From contig OZ244055.1 of the NCBI GenBank assembly GCA_965214975.1, positions 1,426,001 through 1,490,000 of the forward strand: a stretch of 64,000 nt of DNA, written 5' to 3'. This stretch comes from JAJEBT01 sp965214975. GTDB taxonomy: Bacteria; Pseudomonadota; Alphaproteobacteria; MPNO01; UBA830. The notes beneath the pieces are model-generated. The model was given only the letters and a program-made list of their open reading frames with translations. It was not told the origin of the DNA and ran no database searches. Positions 7,955 through 16,421 of the stretch are shown piece by piece (the first letter of the stretch is position 1; each line of letters starts with the position of its first letter). Position numbers and translations under genes: made by a program.

Positions 7955-9352
7955 ATGAACACCAACGCCACCCCCGAACCCCGGCACGGACGCGGTCGCC
8001 GCGGCGCCCGCGTCCTGCTCGCCGCCGCGGGCGCGACGCTCGTGGCGTCGTCCGCGCAGGCGGCCGTCGAAGCCGAGACGCAGTACGTCCTCAACACCTT
8101 CGCCTTCCTCATCTGGGGCGCTCTCGTGATGTGGATGTGCGCGGGTTTCACGATGCTCGAAGCGGGCACGGTCAGGACCAAGAACGCCTCGGTGATCTGC
8201 CTCAAGAACATCGGGCTCTACTCCATCGCCGGCGTCACCTTCTACCTCGTCGGCTACAACCTCATGTACACCGACGTGACCGGCTATTTCGGGTCGCTGA
8301 CCTTCCTCTACGACACCACGCCGGAAGAGATCGCGCTGGTGGGAGGCAACGACACGGTTGCCGCATCGGTGATCTCCAACAAGCACGCCATCATGTCGGA
8401 CTGGTTCTTCCAGATGGTGTTCGTCGCCACGACCGCCTCCATCGTCTCCGGCGCCCTCGCCGAGCGCGTCAGGCTGTGGTCGTTTTTCCTGTTCATCGCG
8501 GTTCTGACGACCTTCATCTACCCGATCGTGGGTTCCTGGACCTGGGGCGGCGGATGGCTCTCCGAGATGGGTTTCCAGGATTTCGCCGGCTCGACGGTGG
8601 TCCATTCCACCGGCGGCTGGGCAGCGCTCGCCGGCATTCTCGTCGTCGGTGCCAGAACCGGAAAGTTCCGCATCGACGGAAGCGTCAAGTCGACGCCCCC
8701 CTCCAACGTTCCCGCCGTCACGCTCGGCGTGTTCATTCTGTGGATGGGCTGGCTCGGGTTTAACGGCGGCTCCCAGCTCGCGCTGGGAGGGGCGACGGAC
8801 GCCATCGCGCTCAGCAACATCCTCGCCAACACCAACCTTGCCGCCGCCGCCGGCGTCCTCGCCGCGGTCACCATCTCGCGGCCGGTGATGGGCCGGGTCG
8901 ACCTGCTGGCCACGCTCAACGGGGCGCTCGGCGGGCTTGTCGCCATCACCGCGGGCCCGGACATCAGCGACCACTACTGGGCGCTGGTCATCGGCGGGGT
9001 CGGCGGCGCCATCGTGGTCGTCGGCATAAAGCTCCTCGAGGTCGTCAGGCTCGACGACGTCGTCGGCGCCGTCCCGGCGCATCTGTTCGCCGGCGTCTGG
9101 GGAACGCTTGCGGTGTGCATCGCGGCGGGGGGAGACCTCATGGCGCAGCTGACCGGCGTCGTTGCCGTCGGCGCATTCGCTTTCGTCGTTTCCTACGCCG
9201 TTTGGTGGGCCATCGACAAGACGCTCGGAGCCCGGGTGACGCTCAAGGTGGAGGAACTCGGCCAGGACGTGGCCGAGCTCGGGATCGAGGCCTATCCCGA
9301 ATTCGTGGTCATGCCCGACGCCGACGAGATCAAGGACTTCCGCGCCGGCTGA
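7955..9352 (+). CDS. amt: Ammonium transporter, Amt/MEP family
   Basis: A 465-residue inner-membrane channel for ammonium. It starts with a basic, hydrophobic, Ala-rich segment ending SSAQA, like a cleaved signal, followed by about 11 hydrophobic helices. The two pore histidines can be placed: VVHSTGGW near residue 217 and HLFAGVWG near 375. The family segment FAGSTVVHSTGGWAALAG is intact. The C-terminal tail (LGQDVAELGIEAYPEF) carries the family's conserved regulatory region. ATG 7955 has GGAAGGA upstream. No glnK is adjacent, although amt genes are often paired with one. It lies 69 bases after the amidohydrolase, so read-through is possible, and could take up ammonia-nitrogen for the ring-amide catabolic genes elsewhere in the window. 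Confidence 0.93.
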   Translation: MNTNATPEPRHGRGRRGARVLLAAAGATLVASSAQAAVEAETQYVLNTFAFLIWGALVMWMCAGFTMLEAGTVRTKNASVICLKNIGLYSIAGVTFYLVGYNLMYTDVTGYFGSLTFLYDTTPEEIALVGGNDTVAASVISNKHAIMSDWFFQMVFVATTASIVSGALAERVRLWSFFLFIAVLTTFIYPIVGSWTWGGGWLSEMGFQDFAGSTVVHSTGGWAALAGILVVGARTGKFRIDGSVKSTPPSNVPAVTLGVFILWMGWLGFNGGSQLALGGATDAIALSNILANTNLAAAAGVLAAVTISRPVMGRVDLLATLNGALGGLVAITAGPDISDHYWALVIGGVGGAIVVVGIKLLEVVRLDDVVGAVPAHLFAGVWGTLAVCIAAGGDLMAQLTGVVAVGAFAFVVSYAVWWAIDKTLGARVTLKVEELGQDVAELGIEAYPEFVVMPDADEIKDFRAG

Positions 9353-9376
9353 ACCGGCTCCGCTCCGCCAGCCCGG

Positions 9377-10261
9377 TCACCGCGGCCGATCCGGCGGAGC
9401 GGCGTCTCCGTCGAGCACGGAAACCTCCATCGCGCCGACGATCTCCAGCTCGCAGCGGAGCCGGTCGCCCGGCCGAAGGGGCCCGACGCCGCCCGGCACC
9501 CCCGTCGTGACGACATCGCCGGGGTAGAGCGTGCAGAACCTCGATGCACCGGCGATCAGTTCGCGGCAGCCGGAAGCCGGCATGGCGGCACCCGCCTCCC
9601 GGCGCGGCTCGCCGTTGACCAGGATCCTGAAACCCAGGCCGTCGGGATCCGCGATCTCGTCGGCCGTCGTCATCCACGGCCCGATGACCGCGTAGCCGTC
9701 CAGGGACTTGCGCAGGCTGCGGTCCTCGACGCCGCGCAGCGCGACGTCGAGACCGATGGCGTAGCCGGCCACGTGACCGAGGGCGTCTTCCGGAGCGACG
9801 TTCTTTCCGGCGCGACCGACGACGATCGCGAGCCCGACCCCGTGATCGTTGGGGCGGTCCGCGTGCCCGGGGGCAATCCCCTCCGCCGCCCCCGCCAGGG
9901 CCGAGGCCGCTCTCAGGAACAGGCCGCAGGCGGCGGCCGTCCGCCCCGGCTCGCCGGAGGCGGTTTCCGGACTCTCACGCGCTTCCCCGGCGCGGTCCGC
10001 GGGGTTCGCCCGCGTGCCGAGGATCTTGGTCGGATTCGCGACCGGGCTTCGCAAGGCCACGTTGGCGACGCCCTGCACGTATCCGGCTTTCTCGTGCACC
10101 GGGATCTCCCGGAGCACGGCGTCAAGACCGGCGATCAGCGGATCGCCCGGCGGAAAGGGCCAGCGCCGCTCGGGCAACACGTCGAGCGCGGCCGTGACAT
10201 CGATCAGCTGGTCGCCCTTGACCAGGCCGAGCTTGTTCCTGTTGTACCTGCAAAGCCTCAA
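9377..10261 (-). CDS. Fumarylacetoacetate hydrolase family protein lacking metal-binding glutamates
   Basis: The 294-residue protein is a clear paralogue of the FAH protein at 11738-12592 (shared PVANPTK, GYAIGLD, SLRK.., YPGDVV..G.P.GVGP). At the E-x-E metal site its sister reads NDHEVELAMVIG while this one reads NDHGVGLAIVVG, so both glutamates are glycine. The loop between about residues 85 and 125 is also unalignable and Ala/Gly-rich. It is probably not a standard Mg-dependent hydrolase; it could be inactive, a partner subunit, or act on another substrate. Start is TTG at 10261, overlapping the upstream stop as TTGA. It is the last gene of a four-gene operon. Confidence 0.8.
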   Translation of the reverse strand: MRLCRYNRNKLGLVKGDQLIDVTAALDVLPERRWPFPPGDPLIAGLDAVLREIPVHEKAGYVQGVANVALRSPVANPTKILGTRANPADRAGEARESPETASGEPGRTAAACGLFLRAASALAGAAEGIAPGHADRPNDHGVGLAIVVGRAGKNVAPEDALGHVAGYAIGLDVALRGVEDRSLRKSLDGYAVIGPWMTTADEIADPDGLGFRILVNGEPRREAGAAMPASGCRELIAGASRFCTLYPGDVVTTGVPGGVGPLRPGDRLRCELEIVGAMEVSVLDGDAAPPDRPR

Positions 10262-11334
10262 GGGCCGAATTCCTCGCGGGCGCCGTCGGCCCATTCGAGC
10301 CCGTGGCCCGGCCTGTCGGAAGGCCGGATGCGGGCCCCGGCGTCCATTTCCGCGGGCGCCGCGAACAGCGGCTCGAGAAGAGGAAAGTCCTCGAGCCACC
10401 GGACCGCCGGAGCCGCGGCCGCGAGGTGGACGAACAGCGCCGGCAGGAAATGCGGCGAGACGACAAGGCCGTGGTGCTCGGCGAGCTGGGCGACCCGCAG
10501 GCATTCGGTGATGCCCCCCATCATCGCGAGGTCCGGCTGGACCACCGACAGGGTCCGCGCCCGCATCAGCGGACCGATCTCCTCGACCCCCTGATGGTGC
10601 TCGCCGGCGGCCAGCGCCACCGGGCTCCGGCGCGCGAGCATCTCGAGGCCGTTCGCGTCGCGGGCGGGAAGAGGCTCCTCGAACCACAGTGCGCCGACCT
10701 CCCCGAGCGCGGCGGCCAGCCGCTCCGCGCTCACGAGATCGCACTTCTCGTTGGCGTCGGCCATGATTGCGACATGCTCGGGCAACGTGTCCGCGACGGC
10801 GCGGATGCGCGGGAGGTCGCCGGCGTCGCCCGCGACGCGCAGCTTGACGGCACGGCACCCGCGTCTCGCGTAGTGAAGCGCCCGTTCGGCCGCGGCCTCG
10901 GGATCCTGGGCGGGGCCGAAACCGCCGGAACCGTAGACCGGAAGGCTGCGGTGCTCCCCGCCGAGCGCGACCGCCAGCGGCACGCCGAGGCGCTTCGCGT
11001 GAAGATCCCACATTGCCAGGTCGATGGCGGCGATCGCGAGATAGCCGACGCCCCGGCCGAGCCGGTTGAGCGAACCGGCAAGACGCCGCCACAGTGCCTG
11101 CGGCGGCAGGATCCCCTCGTTCGCGACGAACCGTTCGAGGAGATCCCGCGCCATCGCCGCGACGGCGTCTCCGCCGCCGCCCAGCACGTAGGAAAACCCC
11201 GTTCCCTCGACGCCTTCGGAATCCTCCAGGGTCGCGACGATCACGTCGACCGAGGAGATCCCCGAACCTCCCGTCGGCCCCGAAAGCGGAAAGACCCACA
11301 GTTCGGCTCCGGCGCGCGCGATCCTGCCGTTCAC
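10258..11334 (-). CDS. Mandelate racemase/muconate-lactonizing enzyme family protein (enolase superfamily)
   Basis: A 358-residue enolase-superfamily enzyme. The three metal ligands are visible: Asp in MADANEK near 191, Glu in FEEPLP near 217 and Glu in AAGEHH near 240. The N-terminal capping domain and YGSGGFG barrel start are present, and a catalytic lysine/arginine motif VKLRV is near 166. The usual reaction is removal of an alpha proton from a carboxylate, most often sugar-acid dehydration or racemisation. GTG at 11334 overlaps the preceding stop (GTGA). Flanked by FAH-family genes, it probably supplies a 2-keto-3-deoxy acid that FAH-type enzymes process; that pathway is inference. Confidence 0.85.
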   Translation of the reverse strand: MNGRIARAGAELWVFPLSGPTGGSGISSVDVIVATLEDSEGVEGTGFSYVLGGGGDAVAAMARDLLERFVANEGILPPQALWRRLAGSLNRLGRGVGYLAIAAIDLAMWDLHAKRLGVPLAVALGGEHRSLPVYGSGGFGPAQDPEAAAERALHYARRGCRAVKLRVAGDAGDLPRIRAVADTLPEHVAIMADANEKCDLVSAERLAAALGEVGALWFEEPLPARDANGLEMLARRSPVALAAGEHHQGVEEIGPLMRARTLSVVQPDLAMMGGITECLRVAQLAEHHGLVVSPHFLPALFVHLAAAAPAVRWLEDFPLLEPLFAAPAEMDAGARIRPSDRPGHGLEWADGAREEFGP

Positions 11335-11738
11335 GGCCGGTCTTCGACGACCAGCGTCACCGTGTCGCCGTCCTCGATGCCGAGCGCGTCGCGCAAGCCG
11401 ACTCCGGCGATCACCTCCACCTGCGCGGGCGGGTAGTTCTCGACGAGAGGCAGCACGATCGCGCCCTCGATCCGGCCGTCGACGATCACGGGCCAGCACT
11501 TGGCGTCGCAATCGTTCGGCCCGGTTCCGGGATTGTCGATCGCGACGGCGCCTTCGCGCTTGAGGCGAACCCATGCGGGCGCCGAATCCGGATCGTCGAC
11601 GATCACGTTGGCGGTGCCCGGATAGGGATCGATCCCGAGCTTGTCGACGAACTGGACCCGCGCCCAGTCGAGTCCGGTGAAGGTCTTGCCCCTGCCGATC
11701 CCGCTCGCGAGGCGGCCGACGAGTCGCGTCGAGGCCAT
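11331..11738 (-). CDS. DUF120 (CTP-dependent riboflavin kinase-like) domain protein
   Basis: The 135-residue protein matches the archaeal RibK (DUF120) pattern over its whole length: GIGRGKTFTGLDW near the start, then QFVDKLGIDPYPGTANV around 28-45, and a C-terminal YPPAQVEVIAGVGLRDALG. Archaeal members phosphorylate riboflavin with CTP and are about the same size. Bacterial members are uncommon and, to my knowledge, unassigned. Here it lies inside a carbon-catabolism operon, not with rib genes, so flavin kinase activity is uncertain and a sugar- or acid-ligand role is possible. ATG 11738 overlaps the upstream FAH stop by one base. Confidence 0.75.
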   Translation of the reverse strand: MASTRLVGRLASGIGRGKTFTGLDWARVQFVDKLGIDPYPGTANVIVDDPDSAPAWVRLKREGAVAIDNPGTGPNDCDAKCWPVIVDGRIEGAIVLPLVENYPPAQVEVIAGVGLRDALGIEDGDTVTLVVEDRP

Positions 11739-12592
11739 CAGGCGGCCAGAACGGAAACGTCCATGCGGCCGATGCCCTCGCAGTGGCAACGCATCACGTC
11801 CCCGGGAACGACCGGCCCGACGCCTTCGGGCGTGCCGGTCATGATGACGTCGCCCGGATGGAGCGTGTAGAAGCTCGACCCGTAGGCAACGAGTTTCCTG
11901 CAATCGAAGATCAGCTTGTCCGTGTTCGAGTGCTGCCGTTCCTCCCCGCCCACGTGAAGCGAGAAATCCAGGTGGTCGGGATCGGCGATCTCGTCGGCCG
12001 TGACCAGCCACGGCCCCAGAACGGAATAGCTGTCGATGGCCTTGCGCAGGCTCCGCTCCTCGGTTCCGCGCACCGTCATGTCGAGACCGATCGCGTAGCC
12101 CGCCACGTGGTCCAGGGCGTCCTCGTACGCCACGTTCTTGGCGGTTTTCCCGATCACCATGGCAAGCTCGACCTCGTGATCGTTGCGGCGGTCCGTGAAG
12201 TGCAGGCGCACGCCCTCCCCAGGCCCGACGAGCACCGGATTCTTGAGAAACAGCCCGTATTCGTCGATCGTCTTGATCTCCCGCCCGAAGCTCACCCCCT
12301 CGTCCGCGATCGATTCCTCCTTGTGCGCGTGGTAGTTGACAGGCGCTCCGATCACCTTCGTGGGATTGGCGACCGGACTCTTGAGGGCGACATCCCCGAC
12401 GCCGCGACGATCGCCGGAGGAGGCGAGTTCCTGCGCTCTGGCGCGCACGGCATCGAGGTTCGAGACGAGCGCGTCGCCCCTGGGCCAGGGCCAGCGGGCG
12501 GGAGGAATCTCCTCCAGCGCCCCGGTCACGTCCACGATCTCGTCGCCCTCCACGAGGCCGAGCCGGTCGGCATCGAAACGGCAGAGTTTCAT
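11738..12592 (-). CDS. Fumarylacetoacetate hydrolase family protein
   Basis: The 284-residue protein has a full FAH catalytic domain. The metal site is NDHEVELAMVIG with two glutamates, followed by GYAIGLDMTVRG supplying the aspartate, and the C-terminal YTLHPGDVIMTGTPEGVGP signature. FAH-family enzymes cleave C-C bonds in, or decarboxylate/hydrate, 2-oxo acids (for example 2-keto-3-deoxy sugar acids or oxopentenoates). ATG 12592 is preceded by AGGAGAAGAGG. It is the first gene of the operon, with about 120 bases of leader after the promoter at 12711-12738. Its second copy at the operon end has lost the metal glutamates, so this copy is the likely catalyst. Confidence 0.88.
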   Translation of the reverse strand: MKLCRFDADRLGLVEGDEIVDVTGALEEIPPARWPWPRGDALVSNLDAVRARAQELASSGDRRGVGDVALKSPVANPTKVIGAPVNYHAHKEESIADEGVSFGREIKTIDEYGLFLKNPVLVGPGEGVRLHFTDRRNDHEVELAMVIGKTAKNVAYEDALDHVAGYAIGLDMTVRGTEERSLRKAIDSYSVLGPWLVTADEIADPDHLDFSLHVGGEERQHSNTDKLIFDCRKLVAYGSSFYTLHPGDVIMTGTPEGVGPVVPGDVMRCHCEGIGRMDVSVLAA

Positions 12593-12710
12593 CCTCTTCT
12601 CCTCCCGGAAACGGCGTCCGATCTCTCGTGGACGCGGAAAAAACGAACTGTTGCACCGACAAGGCGCCGCCGGAACCCTTCGCGGACGGTCCCCGGCACG
12701 GCACCGCGCC

Positions 12711-12738
12711 ATTGTAGCGGGGACGTGTGCGGACTCAA
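12711..12738 (-). promoter_or_regulatory. Probable sigma70 promoter of the FAH-DUF120-MR/MLE operon
   Basis: On the minus strand: TTGAGT, 16-base spacer, TACAAT. It gives a leader of roughly 110 bases before the ATG at 12592. It is divergent from the tRNA promoter about 140 bases away. Confidence 0.6.
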
Positions 12739-12879
12739 GAAGTCCCGACCCCGGGAAGCGTCTGTGCGGGGTCTTCCGGCCCCGTCAGGCGCCGCCGATC
12801 CTTCGCCGCCGGTGTCGACCGCACGGCGGCGGGGCGCCCTCCACGGTGGAACCTTGCCCCACGCCGGGGGTTCGGCGGC

Positions 12880-12907
12880 TTGACCGTCGTCCGGCGGAAC
12901 GTAGAAT
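12880..12907 (+). promoter_or_regulatory. Sigma70 promoter of tRNA-Gly
   Basis: TTGACC, 16-base spacer, TAGAAT, with the -10 ending 12 bases before the mature tRNA. The same -10 hexamer and spacing recur in the two 1,787-bp repeat units. Confidence 0.75.
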
Positions 12908-12919
12908 GGTTTTCGGGTC

Positions 12920-12993
12920 GCGGGTGTAGCTCAATGGCAGAGCAGGAGCTTCCCAAGCTCAAGATGAGGGTTCGATTCCCTTCACCCGCTCCA
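12920..12993 (+). tRNA. tRNA-Gly (CCC anticodon)
   Basis: The 74-base gene folds as a cloverleaf. Acceptor strands GCGGGTG (12920-12926) and CACCCGC (12983-12989) pair perfectly. The D-arm begins AGCTCAATGG, the anticodon loop is TTCCCAA and the T-arm is GGGTTCGATTCCC. The CCA end (12991-12993) is encoded. The anticodon stem has one likely mismatch at its outer pair. A defence-island remnant begins about 275 bases downstream; I saw no repeated tRNA 3' end to mark an attachment site. Confidence 0.93.
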
Positions 12994-13268
12994 GCATGCT
13001 CACCTCCGCGCCGGACGCCGTTCGCGATCCCGGGACCGTCGCGCGGACGGCGGTGTTTCCTCCCCGCGCCAACCGCAAGACCGGCTTTGGCCACGCCATG
13101 CGTTGACGCGCGGCAGGGCAGACCGGCTGCATGGACTCCTGAGCCAGCCGGCGGTCCGGCGAGCGCACCCGGCAACGGCGGGTCGCTGAGAAGCCCGGCG
13201 AGCCCACCGCGGACAAGGGCCGCCAGCCGCTTCTCGCTCCTGTCGGCGGCCTTCGGTGGGGTTCGCGG

Positions 13269-13586
13269 TCAAACCGGGACTTCGATGCACACCCCCGCCT
13301 CCGCCTGATCGAAGGTAGCGCGAATACGCTCCACATGTTGTCGAATACGCGGCCAAGATGCGGCGAGCAGTACAATGACCGCGAATTGTCTGCCGTCCAG
13401 ATTCTGCTGGTAGCGAAGGTTCCGGTCTGTGGTGACCAAGAGTTCATAACCTTCCGCGTCGGCGCGATCGAGCAGCTCGCCGTTGCGTAGTTCCGACCAT
13501 CCCCGTTCGAAGGCGGTGTCCACCACATGACCAGGCAAATGCCGGCGCAGAGGGGCGGGCACGCCTTGATCGAACAGAATCTTCAA
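13269..13586 (-). CDS. DUF5615 PIN-like toxin
   Basis: A 105-residue PIN-fold-like protein of the DUF5615 type. The start is KILFDQGVPAPLRRHLPGH with its conserved first aspartate. WSELRNGELL and LLVTTDRNLRYQQNL follow, carrying further acidic residues of a metal-nuclease-like site. Such proteins are usually the toxin half of DUF433/DUF5615 pairs. Start is TTG at 13586, overlapping the antitoxin stop as TTGA. The preceding residues in the same frame do not resemble the family, so the longer frame to 13664 is not used. All the expected acidic motifs are present, so the module may be functional. Confidence 0.8.
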   Translation of the reverse strand: MKILFDQGVPAPLRRHLPGHVVDTAFERGWSELRNGELLDRADAEGYELLVTTDRNLRYQQNLDGRQFAVIVLLAASWPRIRQHVERIRATFDQAEAGVCIEVPV

Positions 13587-13807
13587 GAAGCATGCTCCAT
13601 CAGCCCTCGAGTCTCGTGGTCGAAAACGCTTTCGATATGCCAGCGTTCGACGCCAGGAAACCATTCCAGAAACTGTTCGATCGTGGCCCCGTCCCTAAGG
13701 TTCTCGAACAGCGCGGCGACGGGCACGCGAGTACCGCGAAAGACCCAGACGCCGCTGACCTTGCCGGGATCGCTTTCCACGGCAGGGCAGGTGGTCCATG
13801 AAATCAT
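13583..13807 (-). CDS. DUF433 antitoxin
   Basis: A 74-residue DUF433 protein. The family pattern GKVSGVWVFRGTRVPV is followed by LFENLRDGATIEQFLEWFPGV, a small winged-helix-like fold typical of antitoxins paired with PIN-type toxins. ATG 13807 lies behind GGAGGGA. It overlaps the toxin start by four bases. As in other type II pairs, it should bind the toxin and repress the operon; no operator was identified. It marks the tRNA-side edge of the lower-G+C defence segment. Confidence 0.82.
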   Translation of the reverse strand: MISWTTCPAVESDPGKVSGVWVFRGTRVPVAALFENLRDGATIEQFLEWFPGVERWHIESVFDHETRGLMEHAS

Positions 13808-13828
13808 GAGTTCATCTCCCTCCGGAAA

Positions 13829-14323
13829 TCAGACCTTCATTGACCAGCCCGGTCGGCGCTCGACTGGTCGGGCTCCGTTGGCAATGCGGAGGCCGCCTCC
13901 CGCAAGTCGGATTCGCCGGTTACCGCCTCGGCGATCAGGTGCATGATCCCGAGGGCGGAGGCTGTGTAGCGCCTTCCGAAACCTGCGTACAATTAGTCCC
14001 TTCGCCCACAACGCACATCGGCCAACCTCTTCAACTTCGCGTACAAGCAAATCTCCTCGCCGAACCGTATAGCGTTTACGTTCGGTCGGAAGAACATCCA
14101 TCTTGGGAAAGTCGTCGACGTTGATCCGATCCCACTGGATCTCAATATCCCTAAGGCAAGGAAGCAAGTGCGCGCCTGCGATCCGATCGATGCCGAGCAT
14201 CTTGCCAAGACCCTGAGAGCACCCGCAATGAAGGAGGGTGACCTTCCAATGCGACGGTACCGGTCCTAGCCACATGACTCCAGAATCCTTCATCGACGGG
14301 TGGGGCTTGAGAGCATCGATCAA
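13829..14323 (-). pseudogene. Type I restriction specificity subunit (HsdS), truncated
   Basis: The first about 100 residues read like an HsdS target-recognition domain: KDSGVMWLGPVPSHW at the start and RYTVRRGDLLV..EVGRCALW further on. After ALW the similarity fails (the frame turns into Arg/Pro-rich sequence), and the second recognition domain and conserved helices are absent. A full HsdS is about 400 residues, so this is a remnant. The TTG at 14323 overlaps the GmrSD stop. No hsdR is present. It could still make a short peptide, but a working specificity subunit is unlikely. Confidence 0.65.
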
Positions 14324-16171
14324 GACTCAGCTTCCTGCGCCAATCGCTCAGGGCTCCAAATCTGCCCGGCGAGCTGCTGGTACAGGTTCTGGCGTGCGTT
14401 CAGGTCATCCTTATGGAACTGGGAATGTGCCTTGAAGGGCAGCGCACTCCTACGCACGAACTGATCGAAGCCGGGATCACGCTTATAGGCGTCCTCATGG
14501 AGGCTCTGAGCCAGCAGGTTCTGTTTGAGATAATGCTTGCGTTTGTCAACGTAGGGGATGGCGCCATAACTGGCATTGAAGCTCTTGGGCACAAGCAGCA
14601 GACCCCCGATTCGGTTGCGGTATTCGGAAAAGTCCGCGGAATGCGAAAAATCTTCGGTGTGACGCTCAGGGTGATCGGCCCAAATGTGTTCGATCTCGAA
14701 TCTCTTCTTTCCGTGCCGCTGTACGTACTCGTGATAACGCGAGGCACGTCCTGAACGCGTCTCAACATAGTCCGTCATCCGAGCAAGCAGGCGGTGGACT
14801 TGCCGTCTATTGGTGCCGTGTAGCTGGAATCGATCGTTTGTGATGAAGGTTTCGCTTTCTGCCGCAAGGCGCTCTCCGAGCATCTCAACAAGGGGCCGGC
14901 GCATCTTTGCCCCGAATATCGCGCATGACCAGAAACATGGCGTACTGCATGGTCGAGTAGCCGATAGCACGGAAATTCCAAATTCGTCGCGTAATCAAGA
15001 TGTCGAGATACGCTGCTACAATACGCAGCTTTCGCAGAAGATCCCGCTCACCGTCGTCGCGTCGCAAGGGTGCCAGGAGAACAGGGTATTGCAATGTAAA
15101 GTTATTCTGGGCGCAATAATGGATCGCCTCTAAACCATCCGTTAGAGTCTCTGCTGCTTGACGTAGACGTGAATACCAATGGCCATAGAAGCAAAAGTCC
15201 TCTTCAATGAAGCGGGCGAAGTCGTTCCCCGATGACAGTCCAAGTGGTTCTTGGTTGTCGCGGACCCAGCGATGAAATTCGGTGCCTATGAGGTCGAAAT
15301 CTCGCGGTTTGCCACCTCGCTTTCGCTCGCGGATGCTTTTCGCGTGCTGGCTGCGTAGCCACCCCTTGATGGCGTCAGCGATGGCGTCAGTTTCCTCCTC
15401 CTTCCCAAGATCTTGCAGACTGCTCACGTGCTTGCGCCAAAGTCGATTTGCCTTATTGCGACGCTCGCCATCGTCAATATGCGCCAAGAGATATCCCTTG
15501 AGCATGTCGGCGGGCGTAAGCGAGAGTCCTCGGTCGTTCATAGTCTCAAAGATGGTGTAGGCGTCCGCGTCCGAATAGGCGGTGATTTCGACCAGGTAGA
15601 CATTCTCGATTAGCCAATCCGAGAAATAGGGAAGAGCATCATTGACAAGATCTTCGGGAAAGTGCTCCTCAACATCCTCGAACCGCCGGAAAATGTTGGT
15701 GACCGACTCGGACTGTCCTGCTGCTTCTATATCTGTCATATCCGCTTTGAACAGCGCGTCCATGCACACTGACCGCTCGTCGACATCAATGTTGAAAGAG
15801 CGCTGACCGAATCTTTGCGAGTAAATCAGGTCAGAAAGTTGGTGCCTCTCTTGATCATCATCGATTTGTCGATATATATAAATAAGAAGGAGTGTGAGGG
15901 TTGTTAGTCTCTGCTGGCCATCAATTATGAATTTTTGCCCCTCTTTATCGCTGATGATGATGGACCCCAAGAAGTAATGGCCGTAATCCTGAACGCCCTT
16001 GCGGGAATCGCCAGGTTTGTAGCTATCCCGAAATTTTTCCGTGAGATCACCTATCAGCTCTGCAACTTGCTTGGTCTGCCAGCGGTATTCGCGTTGATAG
16101 TAGTCGATGGCGTATTTGGCACCGCCGAGCAGTGAACGCAGGTTCTTTGTATCGCCACGAATCTCTTTCAC
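14320..16171 (-). pseudogene. GmrSD-type IV restriction endonuclease (DUF262-DUF1524), frameshifted
   Basis: From GTG 16171 the frame encodes a DUF262 domain: KYAIDYYQREYRWQ.., then FIIDGQQRLTTLTLL and ETMNDRGLSLTPADMLKGYLL. It stops at 14885 after RDIRGKDAPAPC. The DUF1524 nuclease domain continues in another frame from about 14895, with FEIEHIWADHPERH, EYRNRIGGLLLVP.SFNASYG and KHYLKQNLLAQSL, ending at 14320. Removing one base of the G4 run at 14892-14895 (plus strand) would join both into one protein of about 615 residues. GmrSD enzymes cut phage DNA with modified cytosines. The gene has visibly lower G+C than its surroundings. Either a real inactivation, two separate subunits, or a sequencing error. 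Confidence 0.75.
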
Positions 16172-16179
16172 GGTCTGCT

Positions 16180-16330
16180 TCCCCTGTGATGTCGCCGAGC
16201 AACCCCTCGGTCTTCTTCTCAAGCGCCAGGATGTCGGCGCGAATCTCCTCCAGCGTCCGTATGGGCTGGAGCTCGTTGAAGTAGCGGTTGAGGAAGCCTC
16301 TCCCGTCGGTAAGCCGCGCGCAGAGCGTGG
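16180..16330 (-). pseudogene. C-terminal fragment of a type I restriction-modification subunit (possibly HsdM)
   Basis: The minus strand reads FLNRYFNELQPIRTLEEIRA then ILALEKKTEGLLGDI just upstream of the GmrSD start. This resembles the C-terminal tail of type I modification/specificity subunits. The preceding reading (TTDGLIDCSG..) is in another frame. No catalytic domain remains. Assignment rests on a short recalled pattern and is tentative. Confidence 0.35.
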
Positions 16331-16421
16331 CCGGAACAGTCGATCAGCCCGTCCGTGGTCAAGACGCGCGTGCAGACCGTGTTCTCGATCCGCAACCTGC
16401 CTTCCGTCGCGCCGTCTCCGG

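Noticed and set aside
6461..9082. 873-codon minus-strand frame opposite the amidohydrolase and amt genes
   Set aside because: Repetitive His/Asp/Gly/Arg composition, no domain; both plus-strand genes have full family motifs.
12920..12993. tRNA-Gly as integration site with flanking att repeats
   Set aside because: No second copy of the tRNA 3' end was found in the sequence I could follow up to about 17 kb.
12994..13268. Open frames between the tRNA and the toxin gene
   Set aside because: No family motif and overlapping frames on both strands; treated as non-coding.
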